A DNA stretch of 52,955 bases from a virus: the IMG/VR virus record IMGVR_UViG_3300050166_000081, positions 1-52,955 of that record. One strand, 5' to 3'. The notes beneath the pieces were generated by a model, which was not told where the DNA came from, searched no databases, and worked only from the letters and a program-made list of their open reading frames with translations. The translations under genes and the position numbers were made by a program. The stretch's first letter is position 1. Each line of letters opens with the position of its first letter. This document shows positions 23,643 to 32,689 of the stretch, piece after piece.

Positions 23643-23684
23643 TATAAAAAACCAGATGTAAATTACTTTTTTTAATCTAAAATC

Positions 23685-23834
23685 ATGATTGAAATATCAA
23701 ACGGAAAAATTTTTATTGATGGTATAGAAACAACCAATCCAGAATTAATCGGTTTGGCTTTACTTGATTTTGCAGAGGAACAGGCAGAAGATGATTCTAA
23801 GATAATTCTAATTGATGGCGAAATTGAAAACTAA
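23685..23834 (+). CDS. Small acidic protein after the RNA locus
   Basis: A 49-residue acidic protein (MIEISNGKIFIDGIETTNPE...). The start has the aatcATG context seen elsewhere here and the stop is six bases before the next ATG. Unknown family. Confidence 0.55.
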   Translation: MIEISNGKIFIDGIETTNPELIGLALLDFAEEQAEDDSKIILIDGEIEN

Positions 23835-23840
23835 AATTAT

Positions 23841-24092
23841 ATGCTAAAAAAACTCAAAACAGTTTCGCTAAAAAGACTAATTCTTTTGACTGAAAAAAGA
23901 AGAAAGCAGCGTCTAATTAATTCCTATATAGAAACTCACAATCTTAATGATTTAGAGGAGCAAAGGCACATCATATCTCAATATAATTTAATGCATGAAA
24001 GCAAAAGGTATTTTTGTAGAAAGTACCGAGAGGAGTTGCAGGAAAAAGTAAGTTTCATGATAAGACATGAAATAATTAAGGTTAAAGTATAA
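23841..24092 (+). CDS. Hypothetical basic helical protein
   Basis: An 83-residue, strongly basic, helical protein (RRKQRLINSYIETHNLNDLEEQRH...). Its TAA directly abuts the TerL ATG at 24093. Nucleic-acid binding is suggested by charge only. Confidence 0.6.
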   Translation: MLKKLKTVSLKRLILLTEKRRKQRLINSYIETHNLNDLEEQRHIISQYNLMHESKRYFCRKYREELQEKVSFMIRHEIIKVKV

Positions 24093-25541
24093 ATGCTAAC
24101 TGACAAAGAAATATTAGAACTTGAAACCCTTTTGAAAGAAAGGGAAATTGATATTTCACGCAGTAGGCTGACCAACTTTGACGAAAATACTAATCCAAAC
24201 TACGAATTCCTTCATTCGGCAATTCTTCAACAAAACTACAACGAGCGAGGAGAATTGATTAGCGGTTTCCGTGGATGTGCACTAGAAGGTTCCTCTCGTT
24301 CTGGAAAAACTTGGTCCGGTGTAGATTTAATAGTTTGGCTTTGCTTATATGTTGAAGAAAGCTGCACTATAAATATTTACAGACAAACTTATAACGAGTT
24401 TAAGACTACTCTTTATGATGATTTCAAAAGAAGGCTAGATGATTACGGACTTCCAAATCCATTTCACAATGCCAAAGAGGTTAAGAGTTTTAGAATTGGT
24501 AAAAGCACTATTTATTTTCTTGGAGATGGAAAGCATGGTGGAGGATGTGATTATGCTTTTTTCAATGAAATTATGTTTATCAATCAATCTGTTTTTGACC
24601 AGACAGAAATGCGTTGTAGAAAGTTTTGGTGGGCTGATTATAACCCGAGCGTTACCGAGCATTGGTTTTTTGATAAAGTTCTTACAAGGCCTGATGTTGG
24701 ATTTTTACGCACAACTTACCTTGATAACAAATTCGTATCTGTTCAGGAACGCAACAAAATATTATCATACGATCCTTGGAAACCAAACTCTTATATCGTC
24801 AAAAATAATGTTGTTTGTTGTTACAATCCATTAACTAAAAAAGTAGAACCGGTTTCAAAAACAAATCAACCGCCACCACACCCTACAAATATTCAAAACG
24901 GTACAGCAGATGAGTTTATGCATAAGGTTTATGCTCTAGGATTACGTGGTGCAATGAAAGGAATTATTTTCCCTTTTGTAGAATATATTGATAAATTCCC
25001 AGACCATGTAGCCCACATACATGCCAATGACTTTGGATTTACTACAGATCCAAATGCTTTAGTAAAATACGCTGAAGATGAATATAATATATGGGTTGAG
25101 CTTTTATGTTATGAACCTATTGAAACTCCAGATGAGCTTTCCAATTTATTAGAAGCCTTAAACATTGAGAAATCATTGCCTTTGCCTTGTGATAGTTCAG
25201 ATAAGTATACGGGTGAAAATAAGGGAACCGTTGAAATGGTCAAAGGACTTAAAAGCAAAGGATGGAAAGCTTTTAAAATCAGTAAAAATAAAAGTGTAAT
25301 GTATTGGCTTGGTTCGATGAAGCAAAAGAAAATACACATTGTTAAAAATCATTTGTATTCCCATGCTAAAAAGGAGCAAGAAAATTATAGAATGAAAGAA
25401 ATTAATGGAATTGCAATAAACCAGCCAATTGATAAATTTAATCACTTCTGGGACGCAACTCGTTATGGTCACATGGCATATAACAATAAGTCTAGAACTT
25501 ACGAAATGAGCGAAGAAGAAAGTAAAAATATAACCTATTAA
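24093..25541 (+). CDS. terL: Terminase large subunit
   Basis: A 482-residue packaging motor. ATPase part: Walker A GSSRSGKT at 66-73, Walker B-like YAFFNEI with the catalytic Glu, coupling motif ADYNPS. Nuclease part of RNase H fold: acidic residues in NDFGFTTDPNA, CDSSDKYTGE and FNHFWDATRY. It cuts and translocates DNA into the prohead through the portal encoded next. Full length for the family. Confidence 0.95.
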   Translation: MLTDKEILELETLLKEREIDISRSRLTNFDENTNPNYEFLHSAILQQNYNERGELISGFRGCALEGSSRSGKTWSGVDLIVWLCLYVEESCTINIYRQTYNEFKTTLYDDFKRRLDDYGLPNPFHNAKEVKSFRIGKSTIYFLGDGKHGGGCDYAFFNEIMFINQSVFDQTEMRCRKFWWADYNPSVTEHWFFDKVLTRPDVGFLRTTYLDNKFVSVQERNKILSYDPWKPNSYIVKNNVVCCYNPLTKKVEPVSKTNQPPPHPTNIQNGTADEFMHKVYALGLRGAMKGIIFPFVEYIDKFPDHVAHIHANDFGFTTDPNALVKYAEDEYNIWVELLCYEPIETPDELSNLLEALNIEKSLPLPCDSSDKYTGENKGTVEMVKGLKSKGWKAFKISKNKSVMYWLGSMKQKKIHIVKNHLYSHAKKEQENYRMKEINGIAINQPIDKFNHFWDATRYGHMAYNNKSRTYEMSEEESKNITY

Positions 25542-25549
25542 AAAGAATT

Positions 25550-26965
25550 ATGGAATTATTAGAATTACTAAAAACGGACCCGTCATCAGCTATAAATAAA
25601 ATTAAAGCTCAGACAAAAGACATTAAAAAAATCGATGACTATATCAAAGAATACAAAGACTTTGACAGAAAGCAAAGAGAAGGTCAAATTGAAAAAATTC
25701 AAATTGATAAAGCATTAGGTGACGGCAAGATGTCGAAAATGGTAAAAATATATTTAAACCACGCTCAAAACATTGTTGAAACTTTGGCGGCTTTTGTTAT
25801 TGGAAACCCAGTCACTTTAATTCCTTCTGAAAACAATGACTTAGCTAAGTTGGTGAAACAAATTTGGCGTGTAAACAGAATGGATTCTAAATTATTAGAA
25901 GCTACTATTTTAAAGTTTTCTCAAACCCAAGTAGCGGTTCAGTTCTATATTGAGGACAGTGGAAAAACATCTTTGCTAAATAAAGTATTGGCATTTCTTG
26001 GTATGAAAACACAAGCTAAGGAAATAAAAGCGAAAGTACTTGACAACACAAAAGGAATTATGACGCCTTATTTTGATGTAAGCGGAGACATGATAGCGTT
26101 TATGTGGGAGTACAAATCTAGTGAGGATGGGAAAGACCTTAGCAACGTCCAAATTTGGGACCAAAACAATTACTACTATTTAAACAATAAAGACGGAGGA
26201 TTTATACTTCAATCAAATCCAATTCCTCACGGTTTTGATAGAATACCAGTAGTGTATGATTATCAAAATGAACCACAATGGTATACTGTTAGATCCGCAG
26301 TTGATAGACATGAAGTTGCTTTGTCAAAACTTGGTGATGCAAATGATTATTCTGGACACCCTATATTATTAACTTATGGTGAGGTTAAGACTATGCCTTT
26401 GAAAGAAGAAAGTGGTAAGCATTTTAATATTCCAATAACTATCGATGATGAGGGAAAAGAGGTAAAAGGAGATGTGAAATTTTTGGAGTCCACAACAGCA
26501 CCAGAAAGTAATAAGTTAGAATTAGACAAGTTGGAAGATGCAATTGCATACGGTTCTGGAGTGCCTAATTTATCATTAGATAAGTTAAAATCATTAGGGA
26601 ATGTTGCTGAAAAAACGGTTAAATTAATGTTTTTGGCTACAAATGTAAAGGCTTCTTTAAAGCAATTGGAAACAAAAACCTTCATCGAAAGATGTTTGAA
26701 CATCATTATATCAGGAATAACTCAAACAACCAATACTGCATTTTCAAAAGAAGGATCTGCTTTATATTATGATATTCAATTTAATTCAATTTTACCGTCG
26801 GATATAAAAGAAACAGTTGATGTACTTACTTCGGCTGTTCAAAGTAAAATCATAAGTCGTAAAACATCTGTTGGAATTTTGGATTTGGTCGAAGATGTTG
26901 ATGCAGAATTGAAATTAATAGAAGAAGAAAGCCCAGTACAACCAATTACTACATCAGCTCTATAA
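25550..26965 (+). CDS. Portal protein (SPP1 gp6-like)
   Basis: A 471-residue portal. Family marks include AQNIVETLAAFVIGNPV in the N-terminal third, the DYSGHPILLTYGE region, SGVPNLSLDKLKSLGNVAEKTVKLMF in the stem region and a C-terminal ILPSDIKETVDVL. It forms the dodecameric ring at the capsid vertex, docking TerL. Eight bases after terL. Confidence 0.9.
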   Translation: MELLELLKTDPSSAINKIKAQTKDIKKIDDYIKEYKDFDRKQREGQIEKIQIDKALGDGKMSKMVKIYLNHAQNIVETLAAFVIGNPVTLIPSENNDLAKLVKQIWRVNRMDSKLLEATILKFSQTQVAVQFYIEDSGKTSLLNKVLAFLGMKTQAKEIKAKVLDNTKGIMTPYFDVSGDMIAFMWEYKSSEDGKDLSNVQIWDQNNYYYLNNKDGGFILQSNPIPHGFDRIPVVYDYQNEPQWYTVRSAVDRHEVALSKLGDANDYSGHPILLTYGEVKTMPLKEESGKHFNIPITIDDEGKEVKGDVKFLESTTAPESNKLELDKLEDAIAYGSGVPNLSLDKLKSLGNVAEKTVKLMFLATNVKASLKQLETKTFIERCLNIIISGITQTTNTAFSKEGSALYYDIQFNSILPSDIKETVDVLTSAVQSKIISRKTSVGILDLVEDVDAELKLIEEESPVQPITTSAL

Positions 26966-27172
26966 TTGAAACAGCCTATCGCAAATAGTGATCAAATAAT
27001 TGAAGTAATAGCAACAAAAAACGACAAGCATTACATTCAATATATGACTATTTCGGAATGGGATAGTTTCAATAAACAAAAAAGAAAAGCAGGTTACAAT
27101 TATAAAGCATTTCAAAAAGGATATTCACAATTTAAACTAGAAACAATAATAGATCATGAACTTAGAAATTAA
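26966..27172 (+). CDS. Hypothetical small protein with TTG start
   Basis: A 68-residue protein; TTG at 26966 directly follows the portal TAA, and no ATG is nearer. Aromatic and basic (NYKAFQKGYSQFKLE). Overlaps the DUF3127 gene by 17 bases. No family recognised. Confidence 0.5.
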   Translation: MKQPIANSDQIIEVIATKNDKHYIQYMTISEWDSFNKQKRKAGYNYKAFQKGYSQFKLETIIDHELRN

Positions 27173-27431
27173 AGGTAAAGTTTACTTCAAAGGAGAAGTT
27201 GAACTGATTGGAGCTAACCAACTTAAAAAACAAATTTTAGTAGTTGAAACTAACGAGGAATACCCTCAAAAGGTTCCTGTAGAATTTATGAAAGACAAAG
27301 TTGACTTGTTAAACAATCTATCAGTAGGCCATGATGTAAGTCTCAATGTCAATATTCGGGGAAATGAATATACAGATAGAAATGGACAAACTAGATTTGG
27401 TTTGTGTTTTCAAGGCTGGAAATTAAATTAG
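27156..27431 (+). CDS. DUF3127 OB-fold-like protein
   Basis: A 91-residue protein matching DUF3127, a Bacteroidota-specific family predicted to be OB-fold and possibly DNA-binding: LEIKGKVYFKGEVELIG, KKQILVVETNEEYPQKVPVEF, SLNVNIRGNEYTDRNGQTRF and GWKLN. Its position among head genes, after the portal and before a terminator, is odd for a replication-type protein. Confidence 0.78.
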   Translation: MNLEIKGKVYFKGEVELIGANQLKKQILVVETNEEYPQKVPVEFMKDKVDLLNNLSVGHDVSLNVNIRGNEYTDRNGQTRFGLCFQGWKLN

Positions 27432-27436
27432 ATAAA

Positions 27437-27465
27437 AAACCGCTGCAAATAGTAGCGGTTTTTTT
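27437..27465 (+). terminator. Terminator after the packaging unit
   Basis: ACCGCT (27439-27444) pairs with AGCGGT (27454-27459), flanked by A- and T-tracts (T at 27459-27465). Confidence 0.85.
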
Positions 27466-27479
27466 ATGTAAAAAAAATT

Positions 27480-27520
27480 ATTTAGAATAAATCTAAATAG
27501 AACATATTTTGTTACATTTG
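27480..27520 (+). promoter_or_regulatory. Late promoter C, head and tail genes
   Basis: AACATATTTTGTTACATTTG (27501-27520) ends in a perfect -7 box TACATTTG. Upstream the inverted repeat ATTTAG/CTAAAT (27480-27485, 27493-27498) takes the place of the second motif copy seen in A and B. The region from 27477 to 27521 is nearly identical to that before the fibre genes at 41622-41666. Confidence 0.8.
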
Positions 27521-27555
27521 TAATCTAATAATCAACAATTTAAAACATTGAAACT

Positions 27556-28227
27556 ATGGCAGTAGAAAAAGCAAAAGTGATCGCTAGACTTAAAGCATTA
27601 TTTCCTAAGGCTAATCTATCACAAACAAGGTTAGACGCAATCGCGGATAAACTGGCTAAAAAACCAGCTGATGATGCTGATGAAGCAGCTATTGATGCAG
27701 TGATTAACGATTTCAACGATATTTTAAGTATCGAAGATATTGCAAAAGGGGACGATAGAACTCGCACTCTTGAGGCAGAAAAAAAGAAAGCGGAAGAACT
27801 TGCAGCAAAGAAAAAAGGTAATTCATCTAAAGATGATGAAGAAGAGGAAGAAGCTATTGAAGTAGATAAAGATGCTCCAGCTTGGGCTAAAGCACTTTTG
27901 AAACAAAACGAAAAACTTACTTCTGATTTAGAGGCTTTAAAATCAGGCAATATCAAGCAAACTAAGTTAGAACAAGCAAAATCATTACTTGAAAAATCGG
28001 AAGTTTTCAAAAAACTTGATGAAGGAACAAAAGGGTTTATGCTTAAAAATGTTGAACTAGATTCTGAAACGCCATTTGAAGAGCAAATAACAAGCTTGGA
28101 AGGTGTATTTTCAAAAATGGTTCAGGTTTCTGCTGATGCAAATCAATATGGACCTGGTGCTGGGCAAGGTGCTCCAGCTGGTGCAGTTGATGAAAAATTA
28201 GTGGGTGACATTGTTGAGAGTATGTAA
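27556..28227 (+). CDS. Capsid scaffolding protein (probable)
   Basis: A 223-residue acidic, helical protein with charged low-complexity stretches (DDEEEEEAIEVDKD) and coiled coil (ALLKQNEKLTSDLEAL), and a Gly/Ala-rich hinge near the C terminus. Composition and position before the capsid gene are those of a scaffold. No protease gene was found, so scaffold may exit intact. Confidence 0.7.
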   Translation: MAVEKAKVIARLKALFPKANLSQTRLDAIADKLAKKPADDADEAAIDAVINDFNDILSIEDIAKGDDRTRTLEAEKKKAEELAAKKKGNSSKDDEEEEEAIEVDKDAPAWAKALLKQNEKLTSDLEALKSGNIKQTKLEQAKSLLEKSEVFKKLDEGTKGFMLKNVELDSETPFEEQITSLEGVFSKMVQVSADANQYGPGAGQGAPAGAVDEKLVGDIVESM

Positions 28228-28257
28228 TTAATTATTAACAAAAACACATTAGAAATT

Positions 28258-28659
28258 ATGTCGAACACAAAGGGCGATCTAACTAATACACCTATTCAAG
28301 TTGATACAACTTTGGATTGTATTGTTATCAAAAAAGTAGACCATGATATTCCAGGAGGTAAAACATTGGATGTTACAGGTGTTACTGAAGAAGTATTAAA
28401 AGCTGGTAGAGTTATCATTGTTGAGGATGCAACAGGAGTTTACAAGCCATTAGCTATTTCAAATGGAGCTTATGGAAGTTTACCTTCAGGTCATACTTAC
28501 AAAGGAATTTTAACTGCTACTATTCTAACTAAAAGACCATTTGCGTCTGTTATGTTAGCAGGAGATGTTAATCAAGGAGCAGTAATCAATTATGGTTTGC
28601 CTGCAATTCCTTCTGGAGCAAAAACTGCATTATCACAAATTTTATTCACTCAAGATTAA
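28258..28659 (+). CDS. Head decoration-like protein
   Basis: A 133-residue beta-rich, Gly/Thr-rich protein (HTYKGILTATILTKRPFASVMLAGDVNQGAVINYG). Small size, the RPFASVMLAGxVN segment and its place just before the major capsid gene suit a capsid decoration protein of the lambda gpD-like type. Direct homology not certain. Confidence 0.62.
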   Translation: MSNTKGDLTNTPIQVDTTLDCIVIKKVDHDIPGGKTLDVTGVTEEVLKAGRVIIVEDATGVYKPLAISNGAYGSLPSGHTYKGILTATILTKRPFASVMLAGDVNQGAVINYGLPAIPSGAKTALSQILFTQD

Positions 28660-28669
28660 TTATTGAATT

Positions 28670-29956
28670 ATGGAAAAATCATTATTCCCGCAATGGGTGG
28701 ATAAATATTTCAAATTATTTGCCCAAAAAATTATTGAAAAACTTAATGGAACCACAAACCCATTAACGTATCTTCATAGATCTATGTTGAAAAAAGAATA
28801 TTCACCAACACTTCGTTGGGGTTCTTTATCTTCAGCAAATACTGTTGTATCTGCTGATGTAGTAGCAATGGATTCTAGCTTGCCATTGAAAAAAAGAGAT
28901 TCTATTAAAAAAGCAGATGGTGAGATTCCAAAAATCGGAATGAAATTGGCTTTGAACGAAACTACTATGAATGAATTAAACATTCTTTTAGCTGTTGGAG
29001 GTCAAGATTCAGAAGTTTTAAGAAAGCTTTTTGCTGACACCAGTAAAGCCGTATCAGGTGTTTGGGAGCGTCTTGAATTTATGTTTCATCAAGCTTTATC
29101 TACAGGTATGATTTTAGTTGCTGATGATGATAACCCTGGTCTTGGAATCAGAGTAAACTTCAATCATCCAGCATCTAACAAATTTGGAGTCTCAAAAGGA
29201 TGGTCGGATTCGGATGCTAAGCCAATTGATGATATAGATAGAGTTATTGAAGCTGCTCGTCCAGCTGGTAATACAATCAGATATGTCTTAATAGATAAAG
29301 CTACTTGGAATAAGTTTAAGGTTAATCAACAAGTACGTGAGCAATATGCTTTCTATCGTGATTTTGTTGGTTCAAATATTCCGCCGGTACAATCTGTTGA
29401 AAAAGCAAATGAGTTCTTACAGTCTGCTTACGGAATTACAATTCAAGTTGTAGACAGACACGTTTTGGTTGAAAAAGACGGAAAACAAAAACCTGTTAAG
29501 CCTTGGGCTGATAATGCAGTTGTTTTCTTAACCGACTTAAATGTAGGTTCTTTAACTTACGGAAGATTAGCTGAAGAAACTTTCCCTGACAAAGCTGTTG
29601 ACTACCAAAAAGTAGATGACTTTATTTTAGTTTCTAAATACCATAAAAACGATCCTATTAAAGAGTTTACTTCTTCTCAAGCAATTGTATTGCCTGTAAT
29701 AAATAACATTGACAACATCTATATTTTAGATTGTGAAGAAGCAACTGCTTCTAAAGATGTTCAAGTTGAAGGAAATACAACTTACTTGTATGAAGGAGTT
29801 AACTATACAAAAGCTTCTGTAATTACAGCAATTAATATTGCTCTTGAATCTAACAAAGCTAAATCAAATAATACCGATGCTAAATTAGCCCAGTATATTG
29901 ATGAGCTTTCTGAAGAGCAAGTATTAGTCTTTAAAGCTAATATCGTTGCTGCCTAA
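28670..29956 (+). CDS. Major capsid protein
   Basis: A 428-residue protein after scaffold and decoration genes. YSPTLRWGSLSSANTVVSADVV and KADGEIPKIGMKLALNETTMNEL, then RYVLIDKATWNKF and AVVFLTDLNVGSLTYGRLAEE are typical of HK97-fold capsid proteins of the E type. The last 60 residues (from about 365) look like a separate small domain ending in DELSEEQVLVFKANIV. Most abundant virion protein (inference). Confidence 0.88.
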   Translation: MEKSLFPQWVDKYFKLFAQKIIEKLNGTTNPLTYLHRSMLKKEYSPTLRWGSLSSANTVVSADVVAMDSSLPLKKRDSIKKADGEIPKIGMKLALNETTMNELNILLAVGGQDSEVLRKLFADTSKAVSGVWERLEFMFHQALSTGMILVADDDNPGLGIRVNFNHPASNKFGVSKGWSDSDAKPIDDIDRVIEAARPAGNTIRYVLIDKATWNKFKVNQQVREQYAFYRDFVGSNIPPVQSVEKANEFLQSAYGITIQVVDRHVLVEKDGKQKPVKPWADNAVVFLTDLNVGSLTYGRLAEETFPDKAVDYQKVDDFILVSKYHKNDPIKEFTSSQAIVLPVINNIDNIYILDCEEATASKDVQVEGNTTYLYEGVNYTKASVITAINIALESNKAKSNNTDAKLAQYIDELSEEQVLVFKANIVAA

Positions 29957-30537
29957 TGTATAGTAATGAATCCATATTGGCTTTAGAAACTAGAATTGGT
30001 TGGGAAAAGCCGTTAAATAGTCAATTCGGTATTGAATTATCAGAAGAGAATTTAACGGCTAATTCTGGTCGAAAAGTCAATATGTTTCACCAACTAGTTA
30101 CGGTTGAGAATGTTTATTCTGCAGTATCTGAAATAGATATGGAACTCGTTAAATTCAACGAGTTCCTTTCTTCTATTAGGAAACAATGCGCAAAAGAGGT
30201 AGTTACTAATATTATCGATAAAAGTGAATTGTATAATGCTTCTATAGATTATTCTCAAACAATTTTAGATAAAAAAGCTTTGTTTGATGATGCCATTGGT
30301 TATTGTGTCGCTATTAAAATGTTAGAGCTGTTCATTTCATCTAGTAGAAGTAATCTTCAAGAAAGAAATGCTAAACTATCTTTTCAATCGCTTAAGCTAG
30401 AACTCGAAGGAGTTAAAAACGACAATGGAATTGTAATGGCGCAAGGGATTCAAAGTAAGTATGAAATAGCAATAAAAACTGCTAAAAAAATAATTTTTCC
30501 AAAATCTATTTCGGTTCAATCTGGTAACTCTTGGTAG
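29956..30537 (+). CDS. Head completion/connector-like protein
   Basis: A 193-residue largely helical protein overlapping the capsid gene by one base (TAATG). Position and size suggest a head-tail adaptor; no strong motif. Confidence 0.55.
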   Translation: MYSNESILALETRIGWEKPLNSQFGIELSEENLTANSGRKVNMFHQLVTVENVYSAVSEIDMELVKFNEFLSSIRKQCAKEVVTNIIDKSELYNASIDYSQTILDKKALFDDAIGYCVAIKMLELFISSSRSNLQERNAKLSFQSLKLELEGVKNDNGIVMAQGIQSKYEIAIKTAKKIIFPKSISVQSGNSW

Positions 30538-30538
30538 T

Positions 30539-31075
30539 ATGAATTATAATCAATATCCATCAAAAGGAATAGACAATAAAATTAAGATCATCCAAAATAT
30601 TTTGGCAACTAATCTATGTTTAAAAGACGTCAATTATTATGGGCGTGTAATTAAGTCAATTTCAAAAGATGGAAAATCATTAATTCCAGAGGTATATACT
30701 TCTAATTCAGAAAGAAAAGAAGTGTATTATGATGACATTACTGCAGCTGGTGGAAATGTTTTTTTCATCGAATCAGATGACGAGCACAAAACAAAAGATG
30801 GAAAATTATTTACAGCAAAAATTAAAATTGTTTTCATGCTGAACTTGGAAAAACAAATACCAGGGAAATCATATCGAGTGGATTCAGAGATTCATGACAA
30901 GTGCATGAAACTAATACAAAAATCTAAAGCAATTGAGATTACAGGCTTAGAAAAAGGGATTAAAAACGTGTTTAAAGATTTTGATACCACACGTATCAAA
31001 TTGAGCGATACCAGTCCCTATCACATATTCTCAATTAATGGGGATTTGAAATATCAATTTAATTGTAACCAATAA
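30539..31075 (+). CDS. Tail terminator/completion-like protein
   Basis: A 178-residue alpha/beta protein one base after the preceding gene and before the major tail protein, the place usually held by the tail terminator. DGKLFTAKIKIVFMLNLEK and RVDSEIHDKCMKLI suit that fold loosely. Confidence 0.52.
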   Translation: MNYNQYPSKGIDNKIKIIQNILATNLCLKDVNYYGRVIKSISKDGKSLIPEVYTSNSERKEVYYDDITAAGGNVFFIESDDEHKTKDGKLFTAKIKIVFMLNLEKQIPGKSYRVDSEIHDKCMKLIQKSKAIEITGLEKGIKNVFKDFDTTRIKLSDTSPYHIFSINGDLKYQFNCNQ

Positions 31076-31086
31076 AAAAATACACT

Positions 31087-31956
31087 ATGAGTTTAATTGT
31101 AGAGTGCTCAAAAGACGAGACAAAAAACAAAAATACAGGCGCAAATGAGCAATGCCTTGAAGGAATGGTAATTCGCCATGCCTTAGCAATCGATGCGCAA
31201 GAATTCTCCACAGCAGCTGATGCAAAGTCATTAGCAAAATGGAAAGAACAAGTTAATCTAAAACAGATCATTCCTCTTTTTGAAATTGAAGAATTAGCTG
31301 CTGCCGATACAGAGGATACCTATTTTGAAGGTCGTGTAAAAAAATACCGCACCGCTACAGGTAAAAAAGTAAGAACATTCAATTGTTTCTTAGGCCTTTG
31401 TTCTCATAATGCTTTGAAATCATATTCAGGTAGAGAAATGAGAATTTATGAGTTTACAGAAACTCAAGAAATCAAAGGAGTTACTCCAGATGGAGTTAAA
31501 GTGAAAGGTCAGTTAGTAACTATTGAAGTTGGAAAACGTGTTGATGCAATGAAAGACAAACCAGCGCATACACCAGTTACTTTAACTTATTCTGATTACA
31601 ACGATTTTGAAGACAATGGAGTTGTATTGAAACCTACTTGGAGCCATCTTGAAGTACAAGGAATTTTTGATGTTGATATTACTTTAGTTAGCGCAAGCGC
31701 TACTTCGATTAAATTCAAAGTAGATGCTGGATGTGCTGGAGAAGTTGTGAAATCATTGACTGATTCAGATATTACCTTGAAAACAGCTTTAGGAGCACCG
31801 GTTACACATACGTTTGTTCCTGCCGATTCAAGCGGAGTTTATCAATTAACAGGTACTGGCTTTGCAAATGGATTAATCTTAGGATTAAATGGCGTGGTAG
31901 CTCAAACCGAAGCCTCTTACGAAGCAGTCGATACGTTAGTAATTTCAGGTATCTAA
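31087..31956 (+). CDS. Major tail tube protein with C-terminal Ig-like domain
   Basis: A 289-residue protein. N-terminal two thirds are a beta-rich tube domain (residues about 1-190); the last 90 residues, Thr/Ser/Val-rich with strands such as VDITLVSASATSIKFKVDAG, look like an added Ig-like domain that would decorate the tail surface. Followed by the small chaperone-like gene. Confidence 0.75.
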   Translation: MSLIVECSKDETKNKNTGANEQCLEGMVIRHALAIDAQEFSTAADAKSLAKWKEQVNLKQIIPLFEIEELAAADTEDTYFEGRVKKYRTATGKKVRTFNCFLGLCSHNALKSYSGREMRIYEFTETQEIKGVTPDGVKVKGQLVTIEVGKRVDAMKDKPAHTPVTLTYSDYNDFEDNGVVLKPTWSHLEVQGIFDVDITLVSASATSIKFKVDAGCAGEVVKSLTDSDITLKTALGAPVTHTFVPADSSGVYQLTGTGFANGLILGLNGVVAQTEASYEAVDTLVISGI

Positions 31957-31957
31957 T

Positions 31958-32170
31958 ATGCCTAGACTTAAATACAAGGGTATTGCATTTGAGCCAAATT
32001 ATTCAAGAACTTTTGAGCAGTTCAGAGCAGAATTTGAAAATGTTTGGATTTTTGCGCAAATGCCAGAAAAAGAACGCTTATCAGAACTAAAAAAAGCTTT
32101 TAAAATTGCAACAACAAAAAATGTTAGCGATATAGAAGTTAAAGGTATTGAAGTAGTTAAAGCAAAGTAA
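31958..32170 (+). CDS. Small tail protein, possible assembly factor
   Basis: A 70-residue protein, one base after the tube gene (PRLKYKGIAFEPNYSRTFEQFRAEFENV). Position suggests tail assembly; a strong terminator hairpin follows it. Confidence 0.52.
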   Translation: MPRLKYKGIAFEPNYSRTFEQFRAEFENVWIFAQMPEKERLSELKKAFKIATTKNVSDIEVKGIEVVKAK

Positions 32171-32190
32171 AAATTAAATTTTATTGTAGA

Positions 32191-32228
32191 AGAGGTCGCA
32201 GGGAAATTTTCCTTGGCGACCTCTTTTT
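32191..32228 (+). terminator. Terminator hairpin inside the tail genes
   Basis: AGAGGTCGC (32191-32199) and GCGACCTCT (32216-32224) are a perfect 9-bp stem followed by five T. The next gene starts only 12 bases on and has no late promoter motif, so read-through probably sets the ratio of upstream to downstream tail proteins. Confidence 0.78.
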
Positions 32229-32239
32229 GTTTAAAAATT

Positions 32240-32689
32240 ATGGCATCATTCAATCAACAATTACAAAAAGCAATAGCTATTCAGCCAGAAAAACTATCAA
32301 ATGAATTATTCCAATTCATTAAGTCTTTAAGTGCTTACATGGTTGAAATGAATAAAAAACAGATAAATGAGAATAGCAAGGATATTTATGGAAAGGCTAT
32401 TGGTTTCTATTCCAAAGCAACAGAAATAATTACTAATGGGGCAAAAGGAGCTGGCGAACCATTCACGGGTAAAGATACTGGCAACTGGCTTAATAGTTTT
32501 TATGTAACAGTACAGGATAACACCTTTTATTTTGGTTCTACGGACCCAAAGACAGATGATATTTTAAATTCTCCACATTGGCTTTCTTCAAGTCTTTTTG
32601 GATTGACAGACGAGAATTTAAACCTTTTGATTGAAACAAAATTAAAACCATTTGTATTGGATTATTACAGACAAAAATTAGACCTATGA
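32240..32689 (+). CDS. Tail or neck protein
   Basis: A 149-residue protein, ATG at 32240 just after the terminator. Contains GEPFTGKDTGNWLNSFYVTV and FGSTDPKTDDI...PHWLSSSLFGLT, resembling neck or minor tail proteins that line the tail end, but unassigned. Overlaps the next gene by four bases. Confidence 0.55.
   Translation: MASFNQQLQKAIAIQPEKLSNELFQFIKSLSAYMVEMNKKQINENSKDIYGKAIGFYSKATEIITNGAKGAGEPFTGKDTGNWLNSFYVTVQDNTFYFGSTDPKTDDILNSPHWLSSSLFGLTDENLNLLIETKLKPFVLDYYRQKLDL

Noticed and set aside
27540-28010. Minus-strand open frame of 156 codons opposite the scaffold gene
   Set aside because: Ser/Ala-rich low-complexity mirror of an acidic, Lys/Ala-rich gene; no start context.
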